Source of the DNA: Escallonia rubra
Lineage: Eukaryota > Streptophyta > Magnoliopsida > Escalloniales > Escalloniaceae
Direction of reading: 5' to 3'
Assembly: GCA_033065855.1 (NCBI GenBank)
Contig: JAVXUO010000888.1
Coordinates: 332,073 to 396,072, forward strand
Length of the DNA: 64,000 bases
Shown: positions 24,301-35,640 of the stretch, one piece after another
Layout of the letters: each line of letters starts with the position of its first letter
Numbering within the stretch: the stretch's first letter is position 1
Notes under the pieces: generated by a model
The model's input: the letters and a program-made list of their open reading frames with translations, nothing else
Told to the model about the DNA's origin: nothing
Databases searched by the model: none
Translations under genes and position numbers: made by a program

Positions 24301-25082
24301 AAGTGATCACTACTACACAAAAAGTTGATACGAGTGTTAGTTGATTATTTAGTTTGAAGAGCAACCCACGAATGAGGAGGATGGAAGCAATTCGACAAAC
24401 ATCTGATGTGCAGAAGTGCAAAGTAACGGTGAGCTGTAGTGCATACATTCAAACACCTCGTGTATGAAACAGTAAAACCAAGAGATCATGAAGCAATGCA
24501 TCCATGGGATAAGATGAGCAAAGGCGTGGAGTAAGATAAGATGTTCAAAGGCATGGATAGCGGACAATAGATGAAAGCAAATTACATGTATTTGGTCCAA
24601 TTAAATTCAAAGTCGGCATAACGGCAGTATCTAGAGCGGAAGTTTCTCTTCGCCAGAAAGCCGAAATGCAAAATTTCATCAAGATTTTGAGATGCAATTT
24701 TGGTGGTCGTCGAAAGGTTGACGTCGGATTCGCCGTTTGGGGCGACCTCTTGCGTAGAATAAGAGGCATGTTCCTGGTGAGGCATTGTTATGCGGATGAA
24801 GTTCTTCCTCATGTTAATGTGAGGACGGTAAACTCCATCAAGTTCTTATTGCTGCACAAAAAGTTATCGGAGGACGAGTGACGGTTGGGGAGGAAAGGGG
24901 CAGTTAGTTTTGTATTCCTATCATTGCAACCATTGTAGTTGTTGTGAGCGAGCAACTGTGTTTTTGTGTCGGTTTTGAAAGAAGCCGAGGCATTTTGTAA
25001 TATGGAGTATCTCAGAGGGTATTTTGGTCATGAAAATGTGTAAAAACATGGTTAAACATGTTACACTTTTAAGATAGAGAGA
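24301..25082 (-). mobile_element. Helitron 5' terminus
   Basis: On the minus strand the element starts TCTCTCTATCTTAAAAG at 25082, followed by a GACCAAAATACCC box (about 25019-25031), both typical of plant Helitron 5' ends (TC start, no terminal inverted repeat, no target duplication). The base before it is the A of a TA that belongs to the coding sequence of copy B. A short open frame inside (24582-24812, minus) has no recognised family. The inner limit is not defined; 24301 is where a different sequence seems to begin. Confidence 0.8.
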
Positions 25083-25330
25083 TAGAGCAGTGTCATGACT
25101 TCAAAAAAATCCAAGGTCTTATTTCCATCCGTGTCGAGTAGATTGAAGAAGTGAGGGTTGCCCATGCAAGAGTAACCCTCTTCTGTCGACATAAACATCA
25201 GGAACTCATGCATGTCTATATTACCATCTCCGTCACGGTCCATTTTGCTAAAGAAATCGTGAGCCAGCTGCTGAACTTCATATGGTGCAGCCTGGTAATG
25301 AGCCTTAGCGATGCGTTGCAGCTGCTCCAT
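25083..25330 (-). pseudogene. EF-hand/ZZ-finger protein gene, 5' half (copy B)
   Basis: ATG at 25330 opens MEQLQRIAKAHYQ, aligned with the start of copy D. Two EF-hand loops follow: DRDGDGNIDMHE (residues 31-42) and DTDGNKTLDFFE (66-77), each with acidic residues at calcium-ligand positions 1, 3 and 12. Coding homology ends at MTLLY, one base into the contact with Helitron TC; the frame then runs eight codons into the Helitron and stops at 25061. The zinc finger and tail are absent. A truncated 89-residue EF-hand protein could still be made. A CTATAAAG box at 25384-25391 (minus) is placed like the TATA box of copy D. Confidence 0.85.
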
Positions 25331-25383
25331 GGATGCCAAAGGATTGGTGGGATAGAGGTGTCGGTGTGACTCAGCTATGGTCT

Positions 25384-25391
25384 CTTTATAG
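25384..25391 (-). promoter_or_regulatory. Putative TATA box of copy B
   Basis: CTATAAAG on the minus strand, 54-61 bp before the ATG at 25330. In copy D a TATATA box lies at almost the same place. Position and sequence only. Confidence 0.4.
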
Positions 25392-26305
25392 AAACAAGCA
25401 GCCGGTTTTAACTGTAAAACCCAAAGCAAAGTTGTGTAAAAAGATGAGTGGAGCTATTGTCTCCACTCATTTTCATGGATGGGGATCATCTGTAGTTATT
25501 CGCCTAAAGAGTCGGGTCGTCGTTAAAGGTAGTTATTGGTGACAAATTCGATCTGCAGCAAAAAAATTGTAACTTTAACAGCGAGATTTGGATTTGCTAA
25601 CCTACTCATCTATGGTTGTTAAAAACACAAAAAAAAAGAAGAAGAAAAGAAATGCCATTTGAAATAGAACTTGTGTTTTGCAATGTGATTGATATGGGGG
25701 GGAAAAATTAGTTCATTAGGGAAAGTTTTAATCCATAATATCACGGCCAAATTCATTGGTGACACTTCGAGTAGCACTTCTGGTCACACTATCATGCCAC
25801 CAAGTGCCACTAAACTCCAATTATAAACTATTAACAACGATTTTTCGTTGCTCATAATGTATGTCGGAGTTTGCATGAAGAAATTATAGGTCGGCTAAAT
25901 CCCACCTGTTAGTCGGTATGCTACTATAGATTAACATTGCATTCATTACGATTTCGCAAGTCTTTTAAAACATTGTAAGTGCAAATGTGTGAATAGAGAT
26001 GTGAAGTACCTAAAATATGTGATTGTCCTATAGGAACCAAGACGGGGGGGAGGGGGGCGGCTACAAGCTTACCTATAGCCACTTAATAAGGACAGACCAT
26101 CGTTGTTGACACCCAAAGAACCAAGAAATGTGTGGTCATTTAATACGGACATATCCTATAAGAACCAAGATATTATAGCTGTTGTTTGTCCTCTATGCTC
26201 TCCAACTTTCGAAAGACCTAAGCTACGTCAATGCCAAGTCGTCTCGTAGTAACGGGCACATATTTGGCCGCACATCTATATCAACTGTGGTTACCTATAG
26301 AATAA
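25392..26305 (-). repeat. Upstream flank of copy B, duplicated in copy C
   Basis: 25480-26300 is similar to 34465-35280 over its length, e.g. GTAGTTATTCGCCTAAAG, the CACTTCTGG region and the AAATCCCACMTGTTAGTCG block. The two loci plus D thus come from tandem duplication of a unit that includes gene and upstream DNA. No coding frame of its own. Confidence 0.8.
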
Positions 26306-27304
26306 GCCTCTGTTTGATTTCATCTTATTTTCTGTTTTAAAACTGAAAGAAAAAATACATTTGACATGGCCCTGTTTGACACAGCTTTTTTTTTCCAGTT
26401 TTGAAAATTGGAAAAAAAATTGCGTTTGGTAACCAATTTTTTTTTCTTTTTCAATTTAAAAAACCAGTTTTTAAACTGAAGAAGAAAAAAAAACTCCAAA
26501 AATGAGTTTTTTTTTTCAGTTTTGGTTTTTTTTTTTGAGACCACCACAACCACCCTCCCACCGCCAGTAGCCATCGCCCACCGCCGGCAGCCACCTCTGG
26601 CGGTTGACCGTGGCCAACTCCGGCCACTACCGCCGGCGGTTACCTTCGGCGACCACTGTTGGCGGGCTGCCACCTCCGGCCACCACCACTAGCGGTTGCC
26701 GGCGGCCAACTCCGGCCACCACCTCCAGCGGCCACTGCCGACAGCCACCAGCCACTGCCACTACACAAAAAAAAATGGGTTATCAAACACCAAAAATAAA
26801 AAACTAAAAATAAAAACTGGGTTATCAAACACCCACTTATTTTTGTAAAAAAAAATAAAATTAAGCTGCTCTTAATTTTTTTTTTTTTTTTGTAACTGTA
26901 AACCAAAAAAAAATAGTGTTGTCAAACAGAGCCCGTTTTGGTTTTTTTCTTTTTTTTTTCTTTCAATTTTGAAAACCAGTTTCTAAAACATGACTGTTTT
27001 TGAAAACTCCCATTTAGAAGTTTTGAATTTTCAGTTTTTATTTTTATTTTGAGACCACCGCCAGTGACCGTTGCCGGCCACCCCGCCGGCCACTTCCACG
27101 CCCCACCATCGTCGCCGCAAAAACCATCACCAAAGAAAAAACTCAAAATAAAAATTAGGTAATCAAACACCCAAAAGAAAAAAACACAAAAGAAAAAATT
27201 GGTAATCAAACATCCATTTATTTTTGTAAAAAATAAAAACTAAACTGGTTTTAATTTTTTTGAAAAACAGAAAATCAAAATTGAAAGTGATTTCAAACGT
27301 TACA
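26306..27304. mobile_element. Tourist-like (PIF/Harbinger type) MITE, interrupted
   Basis: Imperfect terminal inverted repeats (GCCTCTGTTTGATTTCA at 26306 and the complement of TGATTTCAAACGTTACA at 27288-27304) are bounded by TAA at 26303-26305 and 27305-27307, the 3-bp duplication usual for PIF/Harbinger MITEs. Copies C (35270-35300) and D (40040-40065) read continuously across the equivalent site, without the element. The GC-rich core (27050-27120) and A/T runs are non-coding. A second, similar element lies inside (26369-26934). Confidence 0.6.
26369..26934. mobile_element. Inner MITE nested in the Tourist-like MITE
   Basis: GCCCTGTTTGACACA at 26369 and TGTTGTCAAACAGAGCCC at 26917-26934 form inverted termini very like those of the outer element. 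The inside has long T/A runs and a CCACCGCCGGC-rich core (26540-26760) that makes spurious open frames. Its target duplication is not clear. Confidence 0.5.
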
Positions 27305-27518
27305 TAAATGCTTCCCTTACGAGAAGCTTGAAGAGTCAATCATGAGGCTCATAAAAACATCCTAGCAAGTATCTCTCTAGCAACGTCACCTTTCTCGGAC
27401 TGTACACACCTTTTGGTAGAGTGGAGATCACTTAATTATCTGCAATAAGCTTAGAGTCATTGTTGACGATAGACATTCGTTGCTAACAGTGACGAATTCG
27501 ATCTCAAGCAAAAATTTT
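27305..27518 (-). repeat. Flank of copy B resumed after the MITEs
   Basis: Matches 35290-35570 (GTCAATCWTGAGG, CATCYYRGCAAG, CAGTGACGAATTCGATCTCAAG). The match to copy C stops at AAAATTTT (27511-27518), exactly where a CACTA end begins. Confidence 0.7.
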
Positions 27519-27931
27519 CACAACAAGAAAAACAGTCTGTAGCGACGGATTTTTAGCGATGGACAACAATCCGTCGCTAAAATGTACTTTTAGCGACGGA
27601 CAGAGCCGTCATTAAAGATCCGTCGGTAAAGGTTTTTACCGACGAAAACTATCCGGTAGTAAACATTTTTAGTGACAGACCTTTACAGACAGAATATATG
27701 TCGCTATAATTTTTTTTAATTTTATATTCTTGATCAAATATTTTAAATGTTTTTTTAAAATAAAAATTAGCGACAGGGTTTTGGCGATGGAACAATTTCC
27801 GTCGCTAAAAGTAATTTAAATTTTTTTTAAAAATGACTTTTAGCGACGATTTTTTAGCGACGGTATGTTTCCGTCTCTAAAAGTTCTAACTTTTAATTCT
27901 GATTTCTTCTCTCTTCTCCCCGCCGCTTTCT

Positions 27932-27970
<39 letters not shown>

Positions 27971-28072
27971 TTCTGCTGGTGGCAGCCCCCATCTTCCGTC
28001 CACCACCATCGTCCATCTTCCGTCCACCGCCACTGTCCCCATCCCCGCCATCGTCCTCCGTCCACCGCCATC
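27519..28072 (+). mobile_element. CACTA transposon 5' end, truncated
   Basis: CACAACAAGAAAAACAG at 27519 is a one-base variant of the CACTACAAGAAAA terminus, followed to 27880 by TAGCGACGGA repeats in both orientations. After 27895 comes a (CT)n run (27934-27968) and a CCACCGCCATCGTCC-rich stretch, likely leader sequence. No transposase follows: the tandem array begins at 28073, so only about 550 bp are left. Paralogous copy C lacks the insertion. Confidence 0.75.
27934..27968. repeat. (CT)n microsatellite
   Basis: About 17 CT dinucleotides in the CACTA leader; makes the poly Ser-Leu stretch of a spurious frame. Confidence 0.95.
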
Positions 28073-28872
28073 GTGTCACTAAAGGTCTGACTACTATCTT
28101 GCATAGGGTCCTTATTTCTTCATATGTTAATTTCTATATTAGTAAGCCTTGTATGATTGAAAAAATAATTCTAAATATTTTGAAACTCTAACTTATTAAT
28201 ATATTAACATATTAGGACTTAATTTTGAGTATTGTATCCTCAAATTCACTCTCCACGAGGAATATAAAATTGATATATTTAAAAAAATAAAAATAAAATA
28301 TCTTGAATAAGGTCCTTATTTATTCATAAGTTAATTTCTCTTATTAGTAAGCGTTGTTTAGTTGAAAAACTAAGTCTAAACGTTCTGAAACTCTAATTTA
28401 ATTAATGAATTTACTTAGTAGGACTTAATTTTAGCTACTGTATCCATAAAACCACTTTCAAATATGAATATACAAATTCATATATCTAAAAAACAAAAAT
28501 AAAATATTAGAATTAAAAAAGAAAATAAATGATGTTACAATTGAAATTGAAACAATAAAAATGATGTAACAATTAATTCATCCTTAGAATTCTTTTGGTA
28601 TAATAAAAAATTTGACCCTTTTTTTTAGGTTGAGACCATACGACCAACAAATGACTATAAATTAAGTAAAATTACAATGATGGTAAAGCTTATCTGTAAA
28701 TTTGATTGTTGAAAATGATTTAAAACTATATGGTAAACATGTCAGTATATATAAAGGTATGCAAATATTAGTTAAAATGTGACCATTATCTTTTAAGTTT
28801 ATTTAATTTTGCTTCTAAATCTCTAAATATTCTATTTTTTGGGATTTGAATTTGACTATCATGTTTATAAAA

Positions 28873-30020
28873 GAGTTAATTACGCGGTTGACCACTGTAC
28901 TATTAGGCAAAATTCACTTTGACCACTGAACTTTGATTTGTATCAAAGTGACCATTGGACTCTTCAATTTGTTCAATTAAGTCATTCCGTTAGGTTCAGT
29001 TAACAAAATGTCCGTTAAATCATTTAATTTAGGGGCAAATCCGTCAGTCTGTATTCTTTTTTTTCTTCCTCTTCTTCTTCCTCCTCCTCATCTTCGTCTT
29101 CTTCATTCTTCTTTCTCGTTCGATGTCTTTAACCTCAACCAAGGATCAACACCACCGAGCACAGCCACCGCTCCACCACCACGCGCAACTGCGACACTAA
29201 CCCAACACCACCACCAAGCGCAACCGCGACACCAACCCAACACCACCACCAAACGCAACCACTGCCATACCCACGACCACCACCAAGCACAACCACCGCC
29301 ATACCCACGACCACCTTCTGTCCTCCACCATTAAACTCACAACCGCCACCAATACAGTCCACCACTACCACCAAAAAACTAACCCATTAACACCACAGAT
29401 CTGGAACTTTAAAAAAAAATGATTTGAAAAGGAAACAATCCATCGGCGCAATCGGACGCCACAAAACCACCATAGCAGCTCTACATCGGCGCAACCGGCG
29501 CAATCGGAAGCCACAAACCGCCATACCAGCTCTCCATCGGCGCAACCGCCGCATGACTATCCATCCAAATCCAAAGATTAACAGACATCGTGGAGAGCAG
29601 GAGCGAGACCCACGGTGCTTTCCGCTGGATAACTTTGATAGACGATGATCACGATGGGCAATAGAACTAATGGTGGTCGTGGGTATGGCCGTACTTGTGA
29701 AGTACGTGACGGGTGGTTGAGATGGAGGAAGAAGAATAGGAGAAGAAAAAGAAAAAGAAAAGTAGAAAAAGGATAAAAAGAAGAAAATAAGATGAAAAAA
29801 AGAAGTAATATAAAAAAAATTGAGTTTCTATGTTTTGACAATTTTGCCCCCACATGTGCCTCGCACATGGACACTTAACAGACTTTTTGTTAACTGAACC
29901 TAACGGAATGACTTAATTGAACAAATTAAAGAATCCAATTGTCACTTTGACACAAATCAAAGTTCTGTGGTCAAAGTAAAATTTGCCTAATAGTACAGTG
30001 GTCAACCGCGTAATTAACTC
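28873..30020. mobile_element. Non-autonomous Mutator-type element (MULE), 9-bp TSD
   Basis: GAGTTAATTACGCGGTTGAC at 28873 is the exact complement of the sequence ending at 30020, and inverted identity continues, with mismatches, for about 146 bp on each side (28873-29018 and 29873-30020). It is flanked by the same 9 bp, TTTATAAAA (28864-28872 and 30021-30029). Long TIRs with a 9-bp duplication define Mutator-like elements. The interior (29050-29860) has CTTCTTCC-rich, CCACCACCA-rich and CAACCGCC-rich tracts and no MURA transposase. Units 2 and 3 of the surrounding array show the unoccupied site (31117-31140; 32200-32222). Confidence 0.9.
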
Positions 30021-32321
30021 TTTATAAAACTAACTCTCTAATACGAAGATAAACAATCATGTATCTAGAAAATAAAAATAACATATGAGATTTAGAACAA
30101 AAATTTATGTTACAATAAATTTTAGTTTATTGTGATTGATTAACTGTATATATATTTACACATAACATAATGATTGAAAAAAGTTATCTATATAATATAC
30201 AAAATCTATAATTTAATTATAGGATAATTATTTGCTTTGATAAGATAGCACAATCAACAGTGTGGCTATATAAGTATAAATGAAATTTTGAAAAGAAATC
30301 ACAAACGTTCTAGAAGAAAAGGGTGCAATAAAATAAAATTATTCTTAATTACTATATTTGAGAACATTTCAAACCTTTAAGATGCAAAAATATGAAATGT
30401 CATCATATCATATTTTCAATGTGCAATAAATTTAAAAAAAATAAGTGTCTCTAAAGGATTCAAATATTATCTTGAGTGCGGTTCTTATTTCTTGATAGGT
30501 TAATTTTTGTATCAGTAAGCTTTATATATTTAAAAAACTAATTTTAAGCATTCTGAAACTTAAACTGATTAATGAATTAATTTATTATGACTTAATTTTA
30601 ACTATTATATTCTTAAAACCACTCTCTAATATGAACATAAAACCTCATATATCTACAAAATGAAAATAACATATTAGACTTAGAAGAGAGAAGAAAATTA
30701 TGTTACAATTGAGATTGAAACAATAAAAGTAATGCAAAAATTGATTCACATTTATTTTATTTTAATATATGCTGACAATAATATAAGCTTACCTTGATTG
30801 ATGTAACGATTTACCAATATATAATATATGTTTTAGAATCCTTTTGGGACAATAAAAAATTTGACGTAATTTTTTTTGGGTGAGACCACACACATACCAA
30901 ATGATCGTATAATTATTATTAACTAAAATCACAAAAATGGAAAAGTTTATTCGTACATCTAATAATTGAAAAGGATTTAAAGTTATATACTAAACATGCC
31001 AGGGTATATTCAAGGGTATGCAAATATTATTTTGTATCTGACCCATATTTTTAAGTTTATTTAATTTTTATACTTCCAAAACTCTCAATATGCTAATATT
31101 TAAGGATTTGATTTTGACTGTCATGTTCTTAAAACTAACTCTTTCATAAGAAGATAAGAAATCATGTATTTGGAAAATAGAAATAACATATGATATTTAG
31201 AGCAAAACTTTTGTGTTACAATTAATTTAAATTTACTATATTTTACTAAAATGTATATGTATTCACACATAACATAATCATTCCAAAAAATTATCTATCT
31301 AATATATAAAATCATTAATCAAATTACAGGACAATTATTTGGTCTGATAAGACCGTACGATCGACAAGTAGCTATAAAAGCATAAATGAGATTTTGAAAA
31401 GAAATTACACATGTATTAGAAAAAAAAAGGTGCAATTAAATCAAAGTATTCTTAATTATTATATTTGAGAAAACTTAAAACCTTTAAGATGCAAAAATAT
31501 GATATGTTATCAGATTATGTTTTCAATGTGAAATAAAATAATAAACATTATAAGTGTCTCTAAAGGTCTCAAATATTTTATTGAATGTGGTCCTTAGTTC
31601 TTGATAAGTTAATTTCCATATCAATAAAATTTATATAATTGAAAAACTAATTCTAAGCATTTTAAAACTCTAGCATATTATGACTTAACTTTAACTACTA
31701 TATCCTTAAAACTACTCTCTAGTATAAATATAAAAATTTATATATCTACAAAATAAAAATGACGTTAAAAGAGAAAAAAATGATGTTACAATTGAGATTG
31801 GAACAATAAAAATAATGTAACACTTGATTCATAATTATTTTATTTTAGTATATGCTTATCCTAATGAATCTAAAGGTTTATCAATATGATATATAGCTTT
31901 TTGAATCTTTTGATAAAATACAAAAGTTTATTGTATTTTTTGGATTGGACCACATGACCAATAAATATTGTTAATTGAAATTGCACTAATGATAAAACTT
32001 AGTCGTAAATCTTGTAGTTAAAAAGGATTTAAAGCTATATACTCCGCATATTAGTATCTCTAAAGCTATGCAAATATTATTGTTTTTAAGTTTCTTTAAT
32101 TTTACAAAAACTATATGAGGGCTATATTATGAAGCCTTATATAATGTGAAAATTAATTTCAAAGTTCTAAATGTACTAATTTATTAGGACTCAATTTTCC
32201 CAGTCCTGTTCTTAAACGAACTCTCTCATACAAAAATAAAAAAATCATGTATCTAGAAAACAAAAATAACATATGAGATTTAGTAGAAAAATTATGTTAC
32301 AGTTTATTTCAGTTTCTTATA

Positions 32322-32327
<6 letters not shown>

Positions 32328-32383
<56 letters not shown>

Positions 32384-32398
32384 CGCGTGTGTGTGTGT
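32328..32398. repeat. (TA)n(TG)n microsatellite
   Basis: TA dinucleotides to 32360, then TG dinucleotides with one GCGC interruption to 32398, inside unit 3 of the array. Confidence 0.95.
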
Positions 32399-32640
32399 AT
32401 CTATACAAAACATAATCACTGCAAAAATTATCTACAAATTTAAAAGATCAATAATCAATTTACAGGATAATTTTTGGCTTTGATATGACCGCACAACAAC
32501 AATTGGCTATATCGCATATATGAGATTTTGAAAACAAATCACACGTGCATTAAAAAAATAAGGTATAATTAAATTAAATAATTCTTAATTACTATATTTT
32601 CAGAATATTTAAAACCTTTAAGATGTAAAAATATATCCGT

Positions 32641-33939
32641 GTAACTCTACAAAACTAATGATTTACCAATTTGTTTTTATATAGGTCCCTCACGATCAAT
32701 GAAAAGAAATTTTCAGTTATACTTAATAAAATTTTCATGAAAAATAAGACTCATTGGTAAATTTTAGACAAGTTATAAGTATTAAAATATAATTCTGATT
32801 ATGATAAAATTGATTACAATTATGAGTGGTGACTAACGTGGAAGTTCAGTAGCAAATGGTTGATTAATCCTCACTTTATAATATTAGCCTAATATGTAAT
32901 GATATTTGTTATCATTTGCAAGCTCATTATAGTTATAACTATAACCTGACATATTTTAGTATATAAATGTTATATTATGTTGTGATAAAACAAGTATAGT
33001 TTATGAGAAACTACCATTGAATGCATTCAGTATACATAGAAACTATAATTTGGCGATAAATACTAGTCATAAAAGATGTCAAAAAGAATTTCAACACTCC
33101 AAAATAAGGACACATCGTGTTCATCAATTGAATATTTTCTTTACTAGCATCTTACATGAATTAAAGAAAAACATATACATGAAAATATTGGATATTATAT
33201 GGTGGTTCTGTTATTTTTGCAAAAAGTAATAACTTCTTTGAAAGTGATAAGGTACATAAATAAGTCCTGTTAAATTTGAAATGTAACTTTATTCCTTTTA
33301 AATTTATATCTAATCGTTATAATAACATCAGGAACATATATATGTAATACATTTTAGACCTTCTGAAGATAAATAATTAAATCTGTATGTAACATTTACA
33401 ATTCAAAAGGGATACTTGATAGCGTCACCATATTTTAATTACAATTACAATCGTATTTGCTATTTAGCACTATATGACACCGGCATGACTATTCTATTAC
33501 TCCAAATGCTAAGTCAATATTCATTTAAAATACGATTTGACAACTTAAAACAAAAGCATTTAGTCAAGTATTTAGCGGTTCTACTGTGTCGCTATCTATT
33601 CTTTATCTTTAAGATTACAATAAAAAAATTACAGGTAAACACACACGCACACGCGCACACGCACACGCACACGGGCACACACACACACACATATATATGT
33701 CATAATTATTGCATGCTGTCTAATAAAAAAAACAATGCTATTTAATAATCGAAAGTTATGACTAATGCAAGTGAATTCATCTTTCATATTTTACCTTAAG
33801 TTAGTCGTGATTAATTTAGGTACTAAGCTTATTCTTTGTAGTCAAATAAAATATTTTTTATACTGTTAATGTCTTCTTTGTCTTAAGATATGTGATACAA
33901 ATTAATGAACTTTTTAAAACCTTATAATATACTGTATTA
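32641..33939. other. AT-rich non-coding DNA with a (CA)n microsatellite
   Basis: No gene or element recognised. A compound CACACGCACACG / (CA)n / (TA)n microsatellite lies at 33637-33699. Confidence 0.4.
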
Positions 33940-34475
33940 ATCAGCAAAATCTGAGTGAATTCTGCACACAGATTCTTAATACTCTAATATAACTAAGCTT
34001 GTTATGACCTTACTGCTGGAACTGAAATTGTTTATATGCAAAATTTTGGGAGATCAGAGATGTTGTTACCATGAAAAATTGCAAAAGCGCTATCATAAGT
34101 GTCGTTGTAGGTATTTAACAACCAAGGAAATTTTCTGTACGTAATTTTCTCGAACTTTATAAAACAAAAAAGTACAGCATCAGTTACCTGTTTTCTATCT
34201 GAATTTTCTTGGCTTCCAGCAGAGTGGAGTTATCCAAGAACTGTGGGGGACCATAGTTGTGATGATGGTTAATATCGTGTCTGCAGTGATAATCAAAGCA
34301 ATCGACACGTGAAATATACGTCAATTATAAAGTTACTGCAACGCAAACAAAACGGGCTTCCACTTTTAACTACATAGAGCAGGGTCTTGACTTCGGCGAA
34401 ATCCAAGGTCTTATTTTCATCCGTGTCGAGTAGATTGAAGAAGTAATGGTTGCCTATGCAAGAAGTAAGGGGATC
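33940..34475 (-). pseudogene. EF-hand/ZZ-finger protein gene, copy C pseudogene
   Basis: On the minus strand, 34475 to about 34190 encodes the second EF-hand (LLDTDENKTLDF), the KTLLYVVKSG linker and the first zinc CxxC pair, then loses frame at CxxC pair two (near 34300) and keeps HHHNYGP and LLEAKK remnants before a donor site. The start codon and first EF-hand are deleted: at 34470 the coding sequence joins upstream-flank sequence that in copy B lies 150 bp before the ATG. Intron homology extends down to 33940 and stops just before the tail exon. It cannot make the family protein. Confidence 0.85.
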
Positions 34476-34710
34476 ATTTGTAGTTATTCGCCTAAAGTCT
34501 CGGGTCGTTGTTAACGGTAGTTTTTGGTGACGAATTCGATCTGTAGCGAAAATTTTGTAACTTTAGCAACGAGATTTGAATTTGCTCACCTACTTATCTA
34601 TGGTTGTTAAAAAACACACACACACACACACAAAAGAAAAAAAAAATGCCTTTTGAAATAGAACTTGTTTTCTACAATGTGATTGATGTGAAAAAATATA
34701 TATATTAGTT

Positions 34711-34768
<58 letters not shown>

Positions 34769-35640
34769 TTCACTAGGGAAAGTTTAATCGATAATATCGC
34801 AGCCAAATTCATTGGTGGGGCTTCGAGTACCACTTCTGGGCACACTATGCTGCCACTAAACTCCAATTATAAAACTATTAACAACTATTTTTCGTTGCAA
34901 ATAATGTGGGTCGGAGTTGGCGTGGAGAAATTATAAGTCGGCTAAATCCCACATGTTAGTCGCTATGCTACTATAGATTAACGTTGCATTCATTACAATT
35001 TCGTAAGTCTTTTAAAACATTGTAAGTGCAAATGTGTAAACATCTTATAAGAACCAAGAGTGGCGCTACAGGCTTACCTATGGTCATCTGATAGAGAAAT
35101 GTGTGGTCATTTAATAAGGACAGATCCTATAAGAACCAAGAAATTATAGCTGTTATTTGTCCTGTATGTCCAAATTTTTTAAAGACCTAAGCTAAGTCAA
35201 TGCCAAGTCGTCTCGTTGTAGGGGGTACAGATTTGGTCGCACATCTATATCAACAGTGGTTATCTATAGACTAAATGCTCCACTTGATGCTTCCCTTGGA
35301 GAAGTTTGAAGAGTCAATCTTGAGGGTCATAAAAACATCCCGGCAAGCATCTCTCTAGCAACGTCACCTTTGTCAGACTGCTTCTGAGCTATTGATACAC
35401 TCCTTTTGTTTTTTGTTTTGTTTTGTTTTGTTTTTTTTGAAACATAAAATCAAAACTGGAAGTATTTTCGAACGCTACCTTAATTATCCGCAGTAGGTCT
35501 AGAGTCATCGTTGACGATAGTTATTGGTTGCTAACAGTGACGAATTCGATCTCAAGCAAAAATTTTAGAACTCTGGCAAGGAACTGTGAATCAGCCCCCG
35601 ATCATCTTGACGAGGCCTAAACCCTGCTCATCTATGGCTA
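34476..35640 (-). repeat. Upstream flank of copy C (paralogous to copy B flank)
   Basis: Collinear with 25480-26305 plus 27305-27518, without the two MITEs and without the CACTA end. Contains (CA)n at 34614-34633, a (TA)n run at 34714-34765 absent from copy B, and a TTTTG repeat at 35404-35439. Sequence after the CACTA junction point (AGAACTCTGGC at 35568 onwards) shows what copy B looked like before that insertion. Confidence 0.8.

Larger units (their letters stand above)
28073..32640 (+). repeat. AT-rich tandem array, unit about 1.1 kb
   Basis: Units start near GTGTCTCTAAAGG: 28073 (interrupted), 30445 and 31554, giving a period of 1109 bp between the last two. Within each unit the same order of blocks recurs (RTCCTTA.TTCTTGATA; TATTAGGACTTAATTTT; ACAATTGARATTGRAACAAT; TTAAGTTTATTTAATTTT; GACTRTCATGTTCTTAAAACTAACTC in pieces; TACAGGATAATTATTTG). 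Unit 1 has an extra 204-bp partial duplication (28107-28310 versus 28311-28515) and a 1.15-kb insertion. Divergence between units is considerable. No coding frames; it may be a satellite-like array or internal repeats of an unknown element. Confidence 0.8.

Noticed and set aside
26320..27209. Several frames in the MITEs rich in Gly, Phe or Lys
   Set aside because: Produced by homopolymer runs and a GC-rich core; no start context or domain.
27865..28191. Plus-strand frame with poly Ser-Leu
   Set aside because: Generated by the (CT)n run in the CACTA leader and crossing into the tandem array.
29008..29334. Pro/His/Thr-rich frame inside the Mutator-type element
   Set aside because: Low-complexity CCACCACCA DNA; both strands and several frames are open for the same reason.
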